Shown piece after piece: positions 34,749-42,761 of a DNA stretch of 64,000 nucleotides. The stretch is taken from assembly GCF_001698225.1 (NCBI RefSeq), contig NZ_CP016594.1:4464001-4528000 (forward strand). Direction: 5' to 3'. How positions within the stretch are numbered: position 1 is the stretch's first letter; the number at the start of each line of letters is the position of its first letter. The notes under the pieces were generated by a model. That model saw nothing but the letters and a program-made list of their open reading frames with translations. It did no database searches and was not told the origin of the DNA. A program made the translations under genes and the position numbers. The DNA comes from Gordonia terrae (GTDB lineage: Bacteria; Actinomycetota; Actinomycetes; Mycobacteriales; Mycobacteriaceae).

Positions 34749-35514
34749 CACCGGCCTCCGGCGGGCCGCGCCCGCGATCGTGGCGGTGGTGGTACTCGTC
34801 GCGGCCTGGCAGGTCTATGTCGACCTCAGCGGGGTCCGACCGCAACTGCTGCCGTCGCCGTCCCGGGTCGCGGCACAGGGGTGGGCGCATCGGGACGAGA
34901 TCGGGGTGCACGCCGGGGCGACGCTTCAGGTCACCCTGATCGGCTTCGCGGTGTCACTGGTCCTGGCATGGGTACTGGCGATCATCGTCGACTTCTCCCC
35001 CACCCTGCGGCGAGCCTTCGTGCCCCTGTTCGTCGCGTCGCAGACATTGCCGATCATCGCGATCGCCCCGCTGATGATCATCTGGTTCGGCTTCGGCGTG
35101 CTCCCGAAGGTCCTCGTCATCGCCCTTGTCACCTTCTTCCCGATGGCGATCGGGTTGATCGAGGGGTTCGCGGCCGCCGATCGCGAGGCCGGCGCACTCC
35201 TGCGGAGCATGGGCGCCACCCGCCGGCAGATCTTCCGCTACGTGCGCCTGCCGTCCGCGCTCCCCCGGTTCTTCACGGCGCTGCGGATCGGCATCACCTA
35301 CGCGGTGGTGGGTGCCGTGTTCGCCGAGTACGTCGGCGCCAGCCAGGGGCTCGGCATCTACATGAGCCTCCAGAAGAACTCGTTCCGCACCGACCTCGTG
35401 CTCGCGGCCGTGCTGGTGACGGCCGTCATCAGCGTCGGGCTGTATCTGCTGACATTCGCAATCGAACGCGTCGTCGTGCCGTGGGCTCGCGCCGAGAAGA
35501 CCGAGCCCTCATGA
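34723..35514 (+). CDS. thiX: ABC transporter permease, ThiX type
   Basis: A 263-residue membrane permease with about six spans and the ATPase-contact loop GALLRSMGATRRQIFRYVRLPSALP (near 148-172). The ATG at 34723 lies inside the end of the binding-protein gene (26-nt overlap). Family resemblance is to SsuC/ThiX permeases, and the riboswitch-led operon assigns it to pyrimidine import. Confidence 0.88.
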   Translation: MITSTRLASTGLRRAAPAIVAVVVLVAAWQVYVDLSGVRPQLLPSPSRVAAQGWAHRDEIGVHAGATLQVTLIGFAVSLVLAWVLAIIVDFSPTLRRAFVPLFVASQTLPIIAIAPLMIIWFGFGVLPKVLVIALVTFFPMAIGLIEGFAAADREAGALLRSMGATRRQIFRYVRLPSALPRFFTALRIGITYAVVGAVFAEYVGASQGLGIYMSLQKNSFRTDLVLAAVLVTAVISVGLYLLTFAIERVVVPWARAEKTEPS

Positions 35515-36332
35515 CCGACGACGCTCGCCGGCTCGTCGTGGACCGGCTGACGAAATCCTTCCCCCGGAGCGGCCGCGAGCAACCTCCGCGTCACGTGCTC
35601 GACGCGGTCTCGTTCACGGCGGAGCCCGGCGAGTTCGTCTCCGTCATCGGACCGAGTGGCTGCGGCAAGAGCACCATCTTCAGCATGCTCGCCGGGCTCG
35701 ACGTACCCGACTCCGGCAGCGTCACCGTCGGCGGCGACGCCGCGATCGCCGGACACTGCGCGTACATGCCGCAGAAGGATCTGCTGTTCCCCTGGCGCAC
35801 GATCCTCGACAACACGATCCTCGGCCTGCAGGTACAGGGTGTGCCGGCAGCCGATGCCCGTCGCCGGGCGGCGGAGCTCTTCCCCACCTTCGGGTTGTCC
35901 GGGTTCGAGGACGCGCGCCCGTCTCAGCTGTCCGGGGGGATGCGACAGCGGGCCGCCCTGCTCCGCACGGTCGTGCAGAACCGCGATCTGCTGCTGCTCG
36001 ACGAACCGTTCGGCGCCCTGGACTCGTTGACCCGGACGGAGATGCAGTCGTGGCTGCAGTCGGTCTGGCAACGCTACCGGTGGACGGTGCTGATGATCAC
36101 CCACGACATCCGTGAGGCCATCTACCTCTCGGACCGGGTCATCGCGTTGTCCGCCCGACCGGCGACCGTCGTCCGCCAAGCGCGCGTCGAGCTCCCGCGG
36201 CCGCGGGAACTCGCGGTCCTCACCTCACCGGAATTCGTTGCGCTCGAGAAGGATCTGCGAGCAGTGCTGCACGACGAGGCCCGGCGCGCCCTTGCCGAGC
36301 AGAGCGACTCGGGCTCGACGCTCGCGGAATGA
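35511..36332 (+). CDS. thiZ: ABC transporter ATP-binding protein, ThiZ type
   Basis: A 273-residue ATPase: Walker A GPSGCGKS at 47-54, Q-loop MPQKDLLFPW near 86-95, signature LSGGMRQR at 140-147, Walker B LLLLDEPFG and switch His in THDIREA. The ATG overlaps the permease stop (ATGA). It closes the riboswitch-controlled operon tenA-thiYXZ; no thiamine biosynthetic enzymes follow. Confidence 0.92.
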   Translation: MTDDARRLVVDRLTKSFPRSGREQPPRHVLDAVSFTAEPGEFVSVIGPSGCGKSTIFSMLAGLDVPDSGSVTVGGDAAIAGHCAYMPQKDLLFPWRTILDNTILGLQVQGVPAADARRRAAELFPTFGLSGFEDARPSQLSGGMRQRAALLRTVVQNRDLLLLDEPFGALDSLTRTEMQSWLQSVWQRYRWTVLMITHDIREAIYLSDRVIALSARPATVVRQARVELPRPRELAVLTSPEFVALEKDLRAVLHDEARRALAEQSDSGSTLAE

Positions 36333-36351
36333 CCGCCCGCCGGGTCACCGG

Positions 36352-37407
36352 TCAGGGTGTCGGTGCGACCAGACGCTGACGGACATCCCGGAAGATCCCG
36401 TTCGCGACGCTCGTCCGGCTCACCGCGTCGGCCGCGAGGACGACGGCGGCCGAAGTCCAGCAACTCTTCTCGACCGGCCAGCGCTTGCCGTCGGCGAACA
36501 CCAGCCCGGTCCAATACGATCCGTCTGGATCACGGAGGTGTTGGATCGAGGCGATGAGCTCGATGGCGTCGGCGGTGTCGCCGAGCGAGTCCAGAGCAAG
36601 GGCCAGCTCACAGGTCTCGGCACCGGTCACCCAGGGCCGATGGTCCACGCATCGGACACCCTTGCCGGGGACGACGAACTGTTCCCAGCGGCGAGCGATC
36701 AGTTCCTGACCTTCGCGACCCCGCACTGCTCCGCCGAGGATCGGATAGTACCAGTCCATCGAATGCTCGGACGGCGGGGTGAAGATCTGCCACTCCTCGC
36801 GCCCGACATCGGACCGGATGGCATCCCCGAGCAGGCTGTGTGCGGCTGTCCAGGTCTCGTCGGGCTGGTCCATCTCGCCCGCGATGCGTATCGCACAGTC
36901 CAGAGCCTGGAAGATGCTGGCGTTGCCGGTGATCAGGGCCTCGCCGAACATCGCTCCGGTGCGGTGGTCGCCACCCCAGCGAAACGCCCCGTCCTCCCGC
37001 TGGAAACGCAGGACACAGTCGATTGCCGACCAGACGACCGGCCACATCTTCTGCAGGAACGCGTCGTCACCGGTGATCAGGTAGTGGTGCCACACCCCGA
37101 CCGCGATGTACGCGCAGAAGTTGCTGTCGGTCCCGGCGTCCTCGACCTTGCCGCAGACCGTACGGATCGGCCAGGACCCGTCGTCGCGCTGCTTACGTCG
37201 CGACCAGTCGTAGGCGGCCTCGGCCTCGGCGTGAAAACCCGTGACCGACAGCGCCATCGCCGATTCGATGTGATCCCACGGATCGGTCTGCCCGCCGGGG
37301 AACCAGGGCAGCGCCCCCGACTCCTCCTGCATGCCGACGATCGCGGCGCCGGTGGCGTGCATCTGCTCACCCGTGACCACACCGGGGACCGCCGGAGCGG
37401 TCGTCAT
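36352..37407 (-). CDS. Alpha/alpha-toroid protein, prenyltransferase/squalene-cyclase-like
   Basis: A 351-residue protein with repeated helical blocks containing QDDG/QREDG-type turns (QRDDGSWPI, QREDGAFRWGG, LRDPDGSYWTG), typical of six-hairpin toroids found in prenyltransferases, terpene cyclases and some glycosidases. An Asp/Glu-lined centre is suggested by conserved WDHIESAM and SNFCAYIAVGVWHH. It is the last gene of a minus-strand run with a methyltransferase and a GT4 glycosyltransferase, so a role in making a glycosylated lipid or glycan is plausible. No true DxDD cyclase motif is visible. Confidence 0.7.
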   Translation of the reverse strand: MTTAPAVPGVVTGEQMHATGAAIVGMQEESGALPWFPGGQTDPWDHIESAMALSVTGFHAEAEAAYDWSRRKQRDDGSWPIRTVCGKVEDAGTDSNFCAYIAVGVWHHYLITGDDAFLQKMWPVVWSAIDCVLRFQREDGAFRWGGDHRTGAMFGEALITGNASIFQALDCAIRIAGEMDQPDETWTAAHSLLGDAIRSDVGREEWQIFTPPSEHSMDWYYPILGGAVRGREGQELIARRWEQFVVPGKGVRCVDHRPWVTGAETCELALALDSLGDTADAIELIASIQHLRDPDGSYWTGLVFADGKRWPVEKSCWTSAAVVLAADAVSRTSVANGIFRDVRQRLVAPTP

Positions 37408-37432
37408 GCGACTCCCTTCCTGGAGGGCCTCG

Positions 37433-38164
37433 TCATGAAGACGCGGTGGCGGTCTCGGGCTTGCGCAGGTACAGGGCCACCGACTTGCCGATGAGCGGGT
37501 TGAGCACCTGCTCCCCGACGCGGGTGAGCCACGGCTTGCTCATCATGTCCCAGACGAGCAGCTGGTGATAACCCTTCACCAGGACATTGTCCTTGTTCTC
37601 AACGCCCACAGCACATTTCAGCCACCAGTACGGTGCGTGCAGTGCGTGCGCGTGGTCCGTGCCGGTGACCTCGAGTCCGGCGCGCTGCAGCTTGCCCGCG
37701 AGTTCGGATGCCTTGTAGATGCGGACGTGCCCGCCCTCGACCTCGTGGTACTCGTCGGACAGGGCCCAGCACACCTTCTCCGGCCAGTAGCGCGGCACGG
37801 TGACCGCGGCGACTCCCCCCGGCTTCAGGACACGCACCATCTCGGTGATCGCGCCTTCGTCGGTCGGGATGTGCTCGAGGATCTCGCTCATCAGGACCAC
37901 ATCGAAGCTGTTGTCCGAGTAGGGAAGCCGGAGCGCGTCCCCGACCTCGGCGCGGGCCTTGGCCGATGCCGGCACGTGCCCCTCGGCCATCATCGCGTCG
38001 AACATCTCGCCGACGTCCGACATGTCGCTCTCGGACATGTCGAAGGCGATGACCTCGGCGCCGCGACGGAACATCTCGAACGAGTGCCTACCCTGCCCCG
38101 CCCCGATGTCGATCGCCTTGGTGCCCGGTCCAACGCCAAGCCGGTCGAAATCAACTGTGAGCAC
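37433..38164 (-). CDS. Class I SAM-dependent methyltransferase
   Basis: A 243-residue methyltransferase: motif I AIDIGAGQGRHSFEM near 17-31, acidic motif VIAFDMSE, GDALRLPYSDNSFDVVLMSEILEHI (motif II region) and VLKPGGVAAVTVP (motif III). Start is GTG 38164 with GAAGGGACGACGA upstream; it overlaps the glycosyltransferase by 14 nt. The C-terminal 80 residues (HAPYWWLKC, KGYHQLLVWDMM) are extra to the core and may shape the acceptor site. Probably methylates the product of the neighbouring glycosyltransferase. Confidence 0.88.
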   Translation of the reverse strand: MLTVDFDRLGVGPGTKAIDIGAGQGRHSFEMFRRGAEVIAFDMSESDMSDVGEMFDAMMAEGHVPASAKARAEVGDALRLPYSDNSFDVVLMSEILEHIPTDEGAITEMVRVLKPGGVAAVTVPRYWPEKVCWALSDEYHEVEGGHVRIYKASELAGKLQRAGLEVTGTDHAHALHAPYWWLKCAVGVENKDNVLVKGYHQLLVWDMMSKPWLTRVGEQVLNPLIGKSVALYLRKPETATASS

Positions 38165-39425
38165 TCGTCGTCCCTTCTGTTGCCCGCCGGTGTCCGGCGA
38201 ACACGGTTTCATAGTGAGCCGCCGTCTTCGCGGCCACCGCTGCCCAGCTGTAGTTCTCCTCGGCTCGACGACGGCCGCCGTCGCCGAGACGTGCCCGCAG
38301 GTCCGCGTCGTCGAGCAGACGGCCGATCGCCTGCGCGAGGCGCCCGGAATCCCTCGGCGGCACCAACAGTGCGGCCTCTTCGGCGGTTCCGACGACCTCC
38401 GGGATCGCGCCCGCCCGGGTGGCGACCAGCGGTGTACCGCAACTCATCGCCTCGACCGCGGGTAGGGAGAAACCCTCGTAGAGCGAGGGCACACACGCGA
38501 CCTCGGCCGAGGCGAGCAGACCGGCGATCTCCTCGTCCTCGAGTCCGGACACCACCGAGACGCGGTCGGCGATCGCCAGATCGTCGATCATCTTCGCGGA
38601 CGGGCCGTTCGGGTCCAACTTGGACACCAGTACCAATTCGACGTCCCGCTCGGAGGACAGCTTCGCAACCGCCTCCAACAGGTACGACACCCCCTTCAAC
38701 GGCGCATCGGCACTGGCGACGCACACGATGCGACCGGGCACCCGGGTTGCGGCCGGCGTGAAGATCTCGGTGTCGACGCCCAACGGGATCGTCGTGATGC
38801 GACCCGACGGGATGTCGAACGCCTTGCGGATGTCGACCTCACTGCTCCGGGAAACGGTGAGCAGCTCCGGAATCCGCCGCGAGACCCGACCCTGCATACG
38901 CAGGAACGAATGCCACCGCCACGCGCTGATCTTTCGCCATCCCTTTGCCGCCTTCACCGCGAGCGTGCGGTCGCGCGTGATGGGGTGATGGATCGTCGCG
39001 ATCAGCGGGAAGCCCGCCTTCTGGATGTCGAGCAATCCGTAACCGAGACACTGGTTGTCGTGGACGATGTCGAAGTCGTCGCGCCTCTCCTTGAGGAGCC
39101 TGGCCACTCGGAGGCTGAACGTCAGCGGTTCGCCGAAGCTCGCCGTCCACATCGAGCCCACCTCGAGAACGTCGATCCAGTCGCGGTATTCGCCCGGGCG
39201 AGGCGTGCGAAACGGATCCGGCTCGTCGTAGAGGCCCAGGCTCGGCACCTTGGTGACGGTGACGCCGGCGTCGATCGCGACCTGGTCGAGCTCGGGATAG
39301 GGCTGCCCCGAGAAGATCTCGACGCTGTGGCCGAGGAGGGCGAGTTCGCGGGACAGATGACGGACGTAGACGCCCTGTCCGCCGCAGTGGGGCTTGCTGC
39401 GGTAGGACAGCAGTGCGATCCGCAT
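38151..39425 (-). CDS. Glycosyltransferase family 4 protein
   Basis: A 424-residue GT-B glycosyltransferase. N-terminal acceptor domain begins MRIALLSYRSKPHCGGQGVYVRHL, with the GGQG loop; the donor domain contains VCVASADAPLKGV and the EX7E-type region EVACVPSLYEGFSLPAVEAMSCGTPLV. ATG 39425 overlaps the FprB stop; GTG 39428 is equally possible. Donor is probably a nucleotide hexose. It precedes the methyltransferase and toroid genes. Confidence 0.9.
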   Translation of the reverse strand: MRIALLSYRSKPHCGGQGVYVRHLSRELALLGHSVEIFSGQPYPELDQVAIDAGVTVTKVPSLGLYDEPDPFRTPRPGEYRDWIDVLEVGSMWTASFGEPLTFSLRVARLLKERRDDFDIVHDNQCLGYGLLDIQKAGFPLIATIHHPITRDRTLAVKAAKGWRKISAWRWHSFLRMQGRVSRRIPELLTVSRSSEVDIRKAFDIPSGRITTIPLGVDTEIFTPAATRVPGRIVCVASADAPLKGVSYLLEAVAKLSSERDVELVLVSKLDPNGPSAKMIDDLAIADRVSVVSGLEDEEIAGLLASAEVACVPSLYEGFSLPAVEAMSCGTPLVATRAGAIPEVVGTAEEAALLVPPRDSGRLAQAIGRLLDDADLRARLGDGGRRRAEENYSWAAVAAKTAAHYETVFAGHRRATEGTTSAHS

Positions 39426-41101
39426 CACTGAGCTCCGGCGGTGGCAGCCGCCTCGAACTCGGCGACATTGACGAACTTCGCGCGGACCCGGCCGGCGGCC
39501 TTGCCCGCGGACTTCTCAGCGGCGTCGATCGCCTTCCACCCGGTGAGATCGATGCGGTTGGCGCCGCGATCGGCCACCAGGGCGGCGACGTCGTCCCGGG
39601 AGGTCGACGGATCGTCGAAGGCCGCGGCGACGAAGTCGGCGATGACGGCCTGCGCGGTCTCCTGGCCACAGATGCGGTTCATGCCGATACCCCCCGTTGC
39701 TCCGCGTTTGATCCAACCCGTCACATAGAGGCCCGGCATCACGTCACCACCGGCGGCGGTCTGGACGCGTCCCTCGGTGTTGGGGACGACGCCGTGTCCC
39801 TCGTCGAACGGCAGGTCGGTGACGGGCACGCCGCGGTAACCGATGGCCCGCAGGACCAGGCCGGTCTCGAGGTCGAAACGCTCGTCGGTGGGTGTCACCG
39901 CAACTTTCCCGGTCGCGTCGGAGTAGGCATTGCGCACGCACGTAAGCGTAGCCACTTCGCCGTCCCCGGCAATTTCGACCGGAGAGGTGAGGAACCGGAA
40001 CACGATGCGCTTGTTGCCCTCGGTCTGCGGGCGCTCGGCGAATTCGCGGGCGAGTCGGATCTTGGTGGCGATGGTTGAGTCGAGCGTGTCGTCGGACAGT
40101 GCCGCCTCGGTGGCCGGATCGAGGACCAGCTCGTCGGGATCGATGATCACATCCACACCCTCGACGTCGCCGAGAGCCAGGAACTCGCTGTTGGTGTAGG
40201 CCGCTTGCGCGATGCCACGGCGACCCAGGAGGACGACCTCGGAGATGTTCGACTCCCGCAGTGTCGCGAGCGCGTGATCGGCGATGTCGGTCTTGGCGAG
40301 CTCGTCGGGATCGGTGACCAGGATCCGCGCGACGTCGAGCGCGACGTTGCCGTTGCCGACGACGACCGCCCGGTCGCCGGACAGATCGACGGCGAGGTCG
40401 GCGAAGTCGGGATGGCCGTTGTACCAGGCGACGAACTGCGTCGCGGCGACCGAGTTGGACAGATCCTCGCCCTCGATGCCCAGCCGTTTGTCGGTCGAGG
40501 CGCCCACCGCATAGATGACCGCGTGGTACCGCGCCACGAGTTCGTCATGGCTGATGTGCTTGCCGACCTCGACATTGAGGTAGTAGGAGAAGTTCTTCTT
40601 CGCCGCGACCGAGGCGAAGGTCTTCTCGACTCCCTTGGTGGCACTGTGGTCGGGTGCGACCCCGGCGCGCACGAGTCCGTAGGGCGTCGGCAGCCGGTCG
40701 AACATGTCGACCTTGATGCTCGGCTTGCGGACGAGCTCCTCCGCGGCGTAGAACGCCGCGGGTCCGGCACCGACGACGGCCACGTGCAGTTCCTTGTCGG
40801 GCAGCGGGGGCGCCTTGCGCGGCGGGACGAGCCCGCCCTCGACGTCGTGGTCCTTGTAGTAGTCCGCGTTGATCTGGAGATACGGTTCGTCGCGTTCCTC
40901 CAGCTGATCATCGGGGATGATCGCTTCCACCGGGCACTCGTCGATGCAGGCACCGCAGTCGATGCACGTCTCCGGATCGATGTAGAGGGCCTCCGCCGTG
41001 AGGAACTCCGGCTCGTCGGGCGTGGGGTGGATGCAGTTCACCGGACACACGCTCACGCAACTGGCATCGTTGCAACATGGGCGGGTAATCACATGCGCCA
41101 T
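39425..41101 (-). CDS. fprB: Ferredoxin-NADP+ reductase with N-terminal ferredoxin domain (FprB type)
   Basis: A 558-residue fusion. Residues 1-75 are a ferredoxin with cluster cysteines at 9/10, 15 and 19 and at 46, 49, 52 and 56 (CIDCGACIDECP), consistent with a 7Fe protein. Residues from about 104 form an adrenodoxin-reductase-like flavoprotein: FAD motif VVGAGPAAFYAAEEL, LPTPYGLVRAGVAPDH, NADP motif VVGNGNVALDVARIL and the C-terminal GWIKRGATGGIG. It would pass electrons from NADPH to ferredoxin-dependent enzymes such as P450s or desaturases. A perfect KstR-like box lies 27 nt upstream of the start. Confidence 0.93.
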   Translation of the reverse strand: MAHVITRPCCNDASCVSVCPVNCIHPTPDEPEFLTAEALYIDPETCIDCGACIDECPVEAIIPDDQLEERDEPYLQINADYYKDHDVEGGLVPPRKAPPLPDKELHVAVVGAGPAAFYAAEELVRKPSIKVDMFDRLPTPYGLVRAGVAPDHSATKGVEKTFASVAAKKNFSYYLNVEVGKHISHDELVARYHAVIYAVGASTDKRLGIEGEDLSNSVAATQFVAWYNGHPDFADLAVDLSGDRAVVVGNGNVALDVARILVTDPDELAKTDIADHALATLRESNISEVVLLGRRGIAQAAYTNSEFLALGDVEGVDVIIDPDELVLDPATEAALSDDTLDSTIATKIRLAREFAERPQTEGNKRIVFRFLTSPVEIAGDGEVATLTCVRNAYSDATGKVAVTPTDERFDLETGLVLRAIGYRGVPVTDLPFDEGHGVVPNTEGRVQTAAGGDVMPGLYVTGWIKRGATGGIGMNRICGQETAQAVIADFVAAAFDDPSTSRDDVAALVADRGANRIDLTGWKAIDAAEKSAGKAAGRVRAKFVNVAEFEAAATAGAQ

Positions 41102-41127
41102 CTGCTGTTTCCTCGTAATCCGACACG

Positions 41128-41141
41128 TAGAACGTGTTCTA
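41128..41141. promoter_or_regulatory. KstR-like operator box upstream of fprB and thioesterase
   Basis: TAGAACGTGTTCTA is a perfect 14-bp match to TnnAACnnGTTnnA, with complementary TAGAAC/GTTCTA arms. It lies in the 100-bp divergent gap between fprB (minus) and the acyl-ACP thioesterase (plus), so one regulator could control both. It is the same motif as the boxes at 16339-16376. Confidence 0.72.
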
Positions 41142-41201
41142 TTTTTCCGGTTGGATGTATCTTAGCTGCAAAGATACCGGCGACCTATCGGAGGGACTCG
41201 A

Positions 41202-42029
41202 GTGAGCCAGGTTACGCCAGCAGTGTCCGGTGCATCACTCCCGGACCGCAAGCCTGGATCCCAGTTCTACGAGGTGGGTTATCGCATCCGCACCGGCGAC
41301 GTCGATCAGGACATGCGGGTGCGGCTCGACGCCGTGGCCCGGTACCTCCAGGACGTCGCCAACGACAATCTCGAGGCCACCGAGTTCAGCGCGACGGACC
41401 CGTTCTGGATCGTCCGCCGCACCATCATCGATGTCATCGAGCCGCTGACCTGGCCGGGCGCGGTCACCGCGCAACGCTGGTGCGGGGCGTTGTCCACGCG
41501 CTGGACCAACATGCGCGTGCGCCTCACGGCAGAGCACGAGACGAACCGGTTCAACCCACGGCCCCGCCCCCCGGGGTTGATCGAGACCGAGGCGTTCTGG
41601 ATCAACGTCAACGAGAAGGGCGTGCCGTCACGGCTGTCCGACGAGGCGTTCACGATGCTGTCGGCGATGACCGACGAGCACCGCCTCCGCTGGCGGTCGA
41701 TGAATCCGGAGAAGGCCCCCGATCCGGCCGAGATCGACTTCCCGGACCGCGAACACGTCCTCCGGATCACCGACTTCGACCCGTTCAAGCACCTGAACAA
41801 CGCCGCCTATCTCGAGGCGATCGAAGACGAGCTCGTCGAACACCCCGACCTCGTCGACGGTCCGCACCGGGTCGTCATCGAATACCTGCGGCCCATCGTG
41901 CCGGGCACCCGGCTGATCCTGCGGCGGGTGCGCGAGGGCGACCGCCTGACCGTGTGGCTGCTGATGCCGGGCACCGGCGACGAACTCGTGGTCGCGGCCA
42001 CCGTCGTCGTCGGGCCGATCCCGGAGTAG
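41202..42029 (+). CDS. Acyl-ACP thioesterase (FatA/B-type double hotdog)
   Basis: A 275-residue protein with two hotdog repeats. The first repeat contains YRIRTGDVDQDMRVRLDAVARYLQDVA at about 27-53 and DPFWIVRRTIIDV; the second contains the catalytic-type sequence ITDFDPFKHLNNAAYLEA (about 187-204), where Asn and His are active-site candidates. It would release fatty acid from acyl carrier protein. Start is GTG 41202 with GGAGGGA upstream. Divergent from fprB and sharing its KstR-like box. Confidence 0.9.
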   Translation: MSQVTPAVSGASLPDRKPGSQFYEVGYRIRTGDVDQDMRVRLDAVARYLQDVANDNLEATEFSATDPFWIVRRTIIDVIEPLTWPGAVTAQRWCGALSTRWTNMRVRLTAEHETNRFNPRPRPPGLIETEAFWINVNEKGVPSRLSDEAFTMLSAMTDEHRLRWRSMNPEKAPDPAEIDFPDREHVLRITDFDPFKHLNNAAYLEAIEDELVEHPDLVDGPHRVVIEYLRPIVPGTRLILRRVREGDRLTVWLLMPGTGDELVVAATVVVGPIPE

Positions 42030-42040
42030 TGGTTTCGACA

Positions 42041-42124
42041 AGCTCAACCAGCGGTACCCGGAGCTCAACCAGCGGTACCCGCAGCTCAACCAGCGGTACC
42101 CGGAGCTCAACCACCCGCTGGCCC
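42041..42124. repeat. 21-bp tandem repeat, four copies
   Basis: Units AGCTCAACCAGCGGTACCCG(G/C) begin at 42041, 42062, 42083 and 42104; the last is diverged (ACCACCCGCTGG). The array is preceded by GGTTTCGACA and followed by GTCGACCGAGCGCAGCGAGG, so the outer ends look like a second dispersed palindromic family whose arm has been amplified. It lies between convergent genes and shows no coding signal. Confidence 0.85.
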
Positions 42125-42209
42125 AGCAGCGTCGACCGAGCGCAGCGAGGCCGCCGCGCCCGTCGAGGTCACCAGGTGCCACACGAGCCGCACACTGACA
42201 CCGGCAGGC

Positions 42210-42761
42210 TCACTGACCGCCCTGCAGCAGCAGCTCCATCAGTTTGATCGGTGCCGCGCAGGGGTCGCCCGGAGGCGCACTGCGGGGTTCGACGAACCAG
42301 GTGAAGATGCCGCGGCTCGGCGCCCTCGCGGTCACCCCGCACACTCCCGGACGGTCGGGGCTGCGCTGGGTGAACGCCGACTGACTGGCGACCTTGATGT
42401 TCTCGGTCTCGAAGCCGAGCTTTTTCGCGGTCTCCTTCTCGACGTTGATGCTGCCCCACTCGAACCAGTTGAAGGTCACGCTCACCACGTCGGTCGTACC
42501 GGAGACCAGCCAGCGACAGATGGCGCCGCTGAACGACCGCTCGGCGAATCCGCCGCCGGCGACGACGTCGGCGATCATGGCGTCGGGCAACACATCGCAT
42601 TCGAGCAGCAGGCGGTCGAACTGGTCGGTGTCGATGTCGCTGCTCCCGGACTGTCCCGCAGCCCCGAGCGGCACCGGCTCACCCTCGACCGTGCGTGCAC
42701 ACCCGGCGAGGGCGGCCAGGCCCACCAGCACGGCCGCCAGCAGGACGAGGACCCGCTTCAC
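42210..42761 (-). CDS. DUF3558 family lipoprotein
   Basis: A 183-residue lipoprotein. After KRVLVLLAAVLVGLAALAGC (lipobox Cys at residue 21) the mature part carries the DUF3558 pattern: LLLECDVLPD, a Cys in GAICRWLVS and C-terminal Cys in GVCGVTA and DPCAAP, likely forming disulfides. Function of the family is unknown; it is abundant in mycolata. GTG 42761 overlaps the stop of the upstream S4-DUF3558 gene (GTGA). The two are tandem paralogues by domain. Confidence 0.85.
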   Translation of the reverse strand: MKRVLVLLAAVLVGLAALAGCARTVEGEPVPLGAAGQSGSSDIDTDQFDRLLLECDVLPDAMIADVVAGGGFAERSFSGAICRWLVSGTTDVVSVTFNWFEWGSINVEKETAKKLGFETENIKVASQSAFTQRSPDRPGVCGVTARAPSRGIFTWFVEPRSAPPGDPCAAPIKLMELLLQGGQ

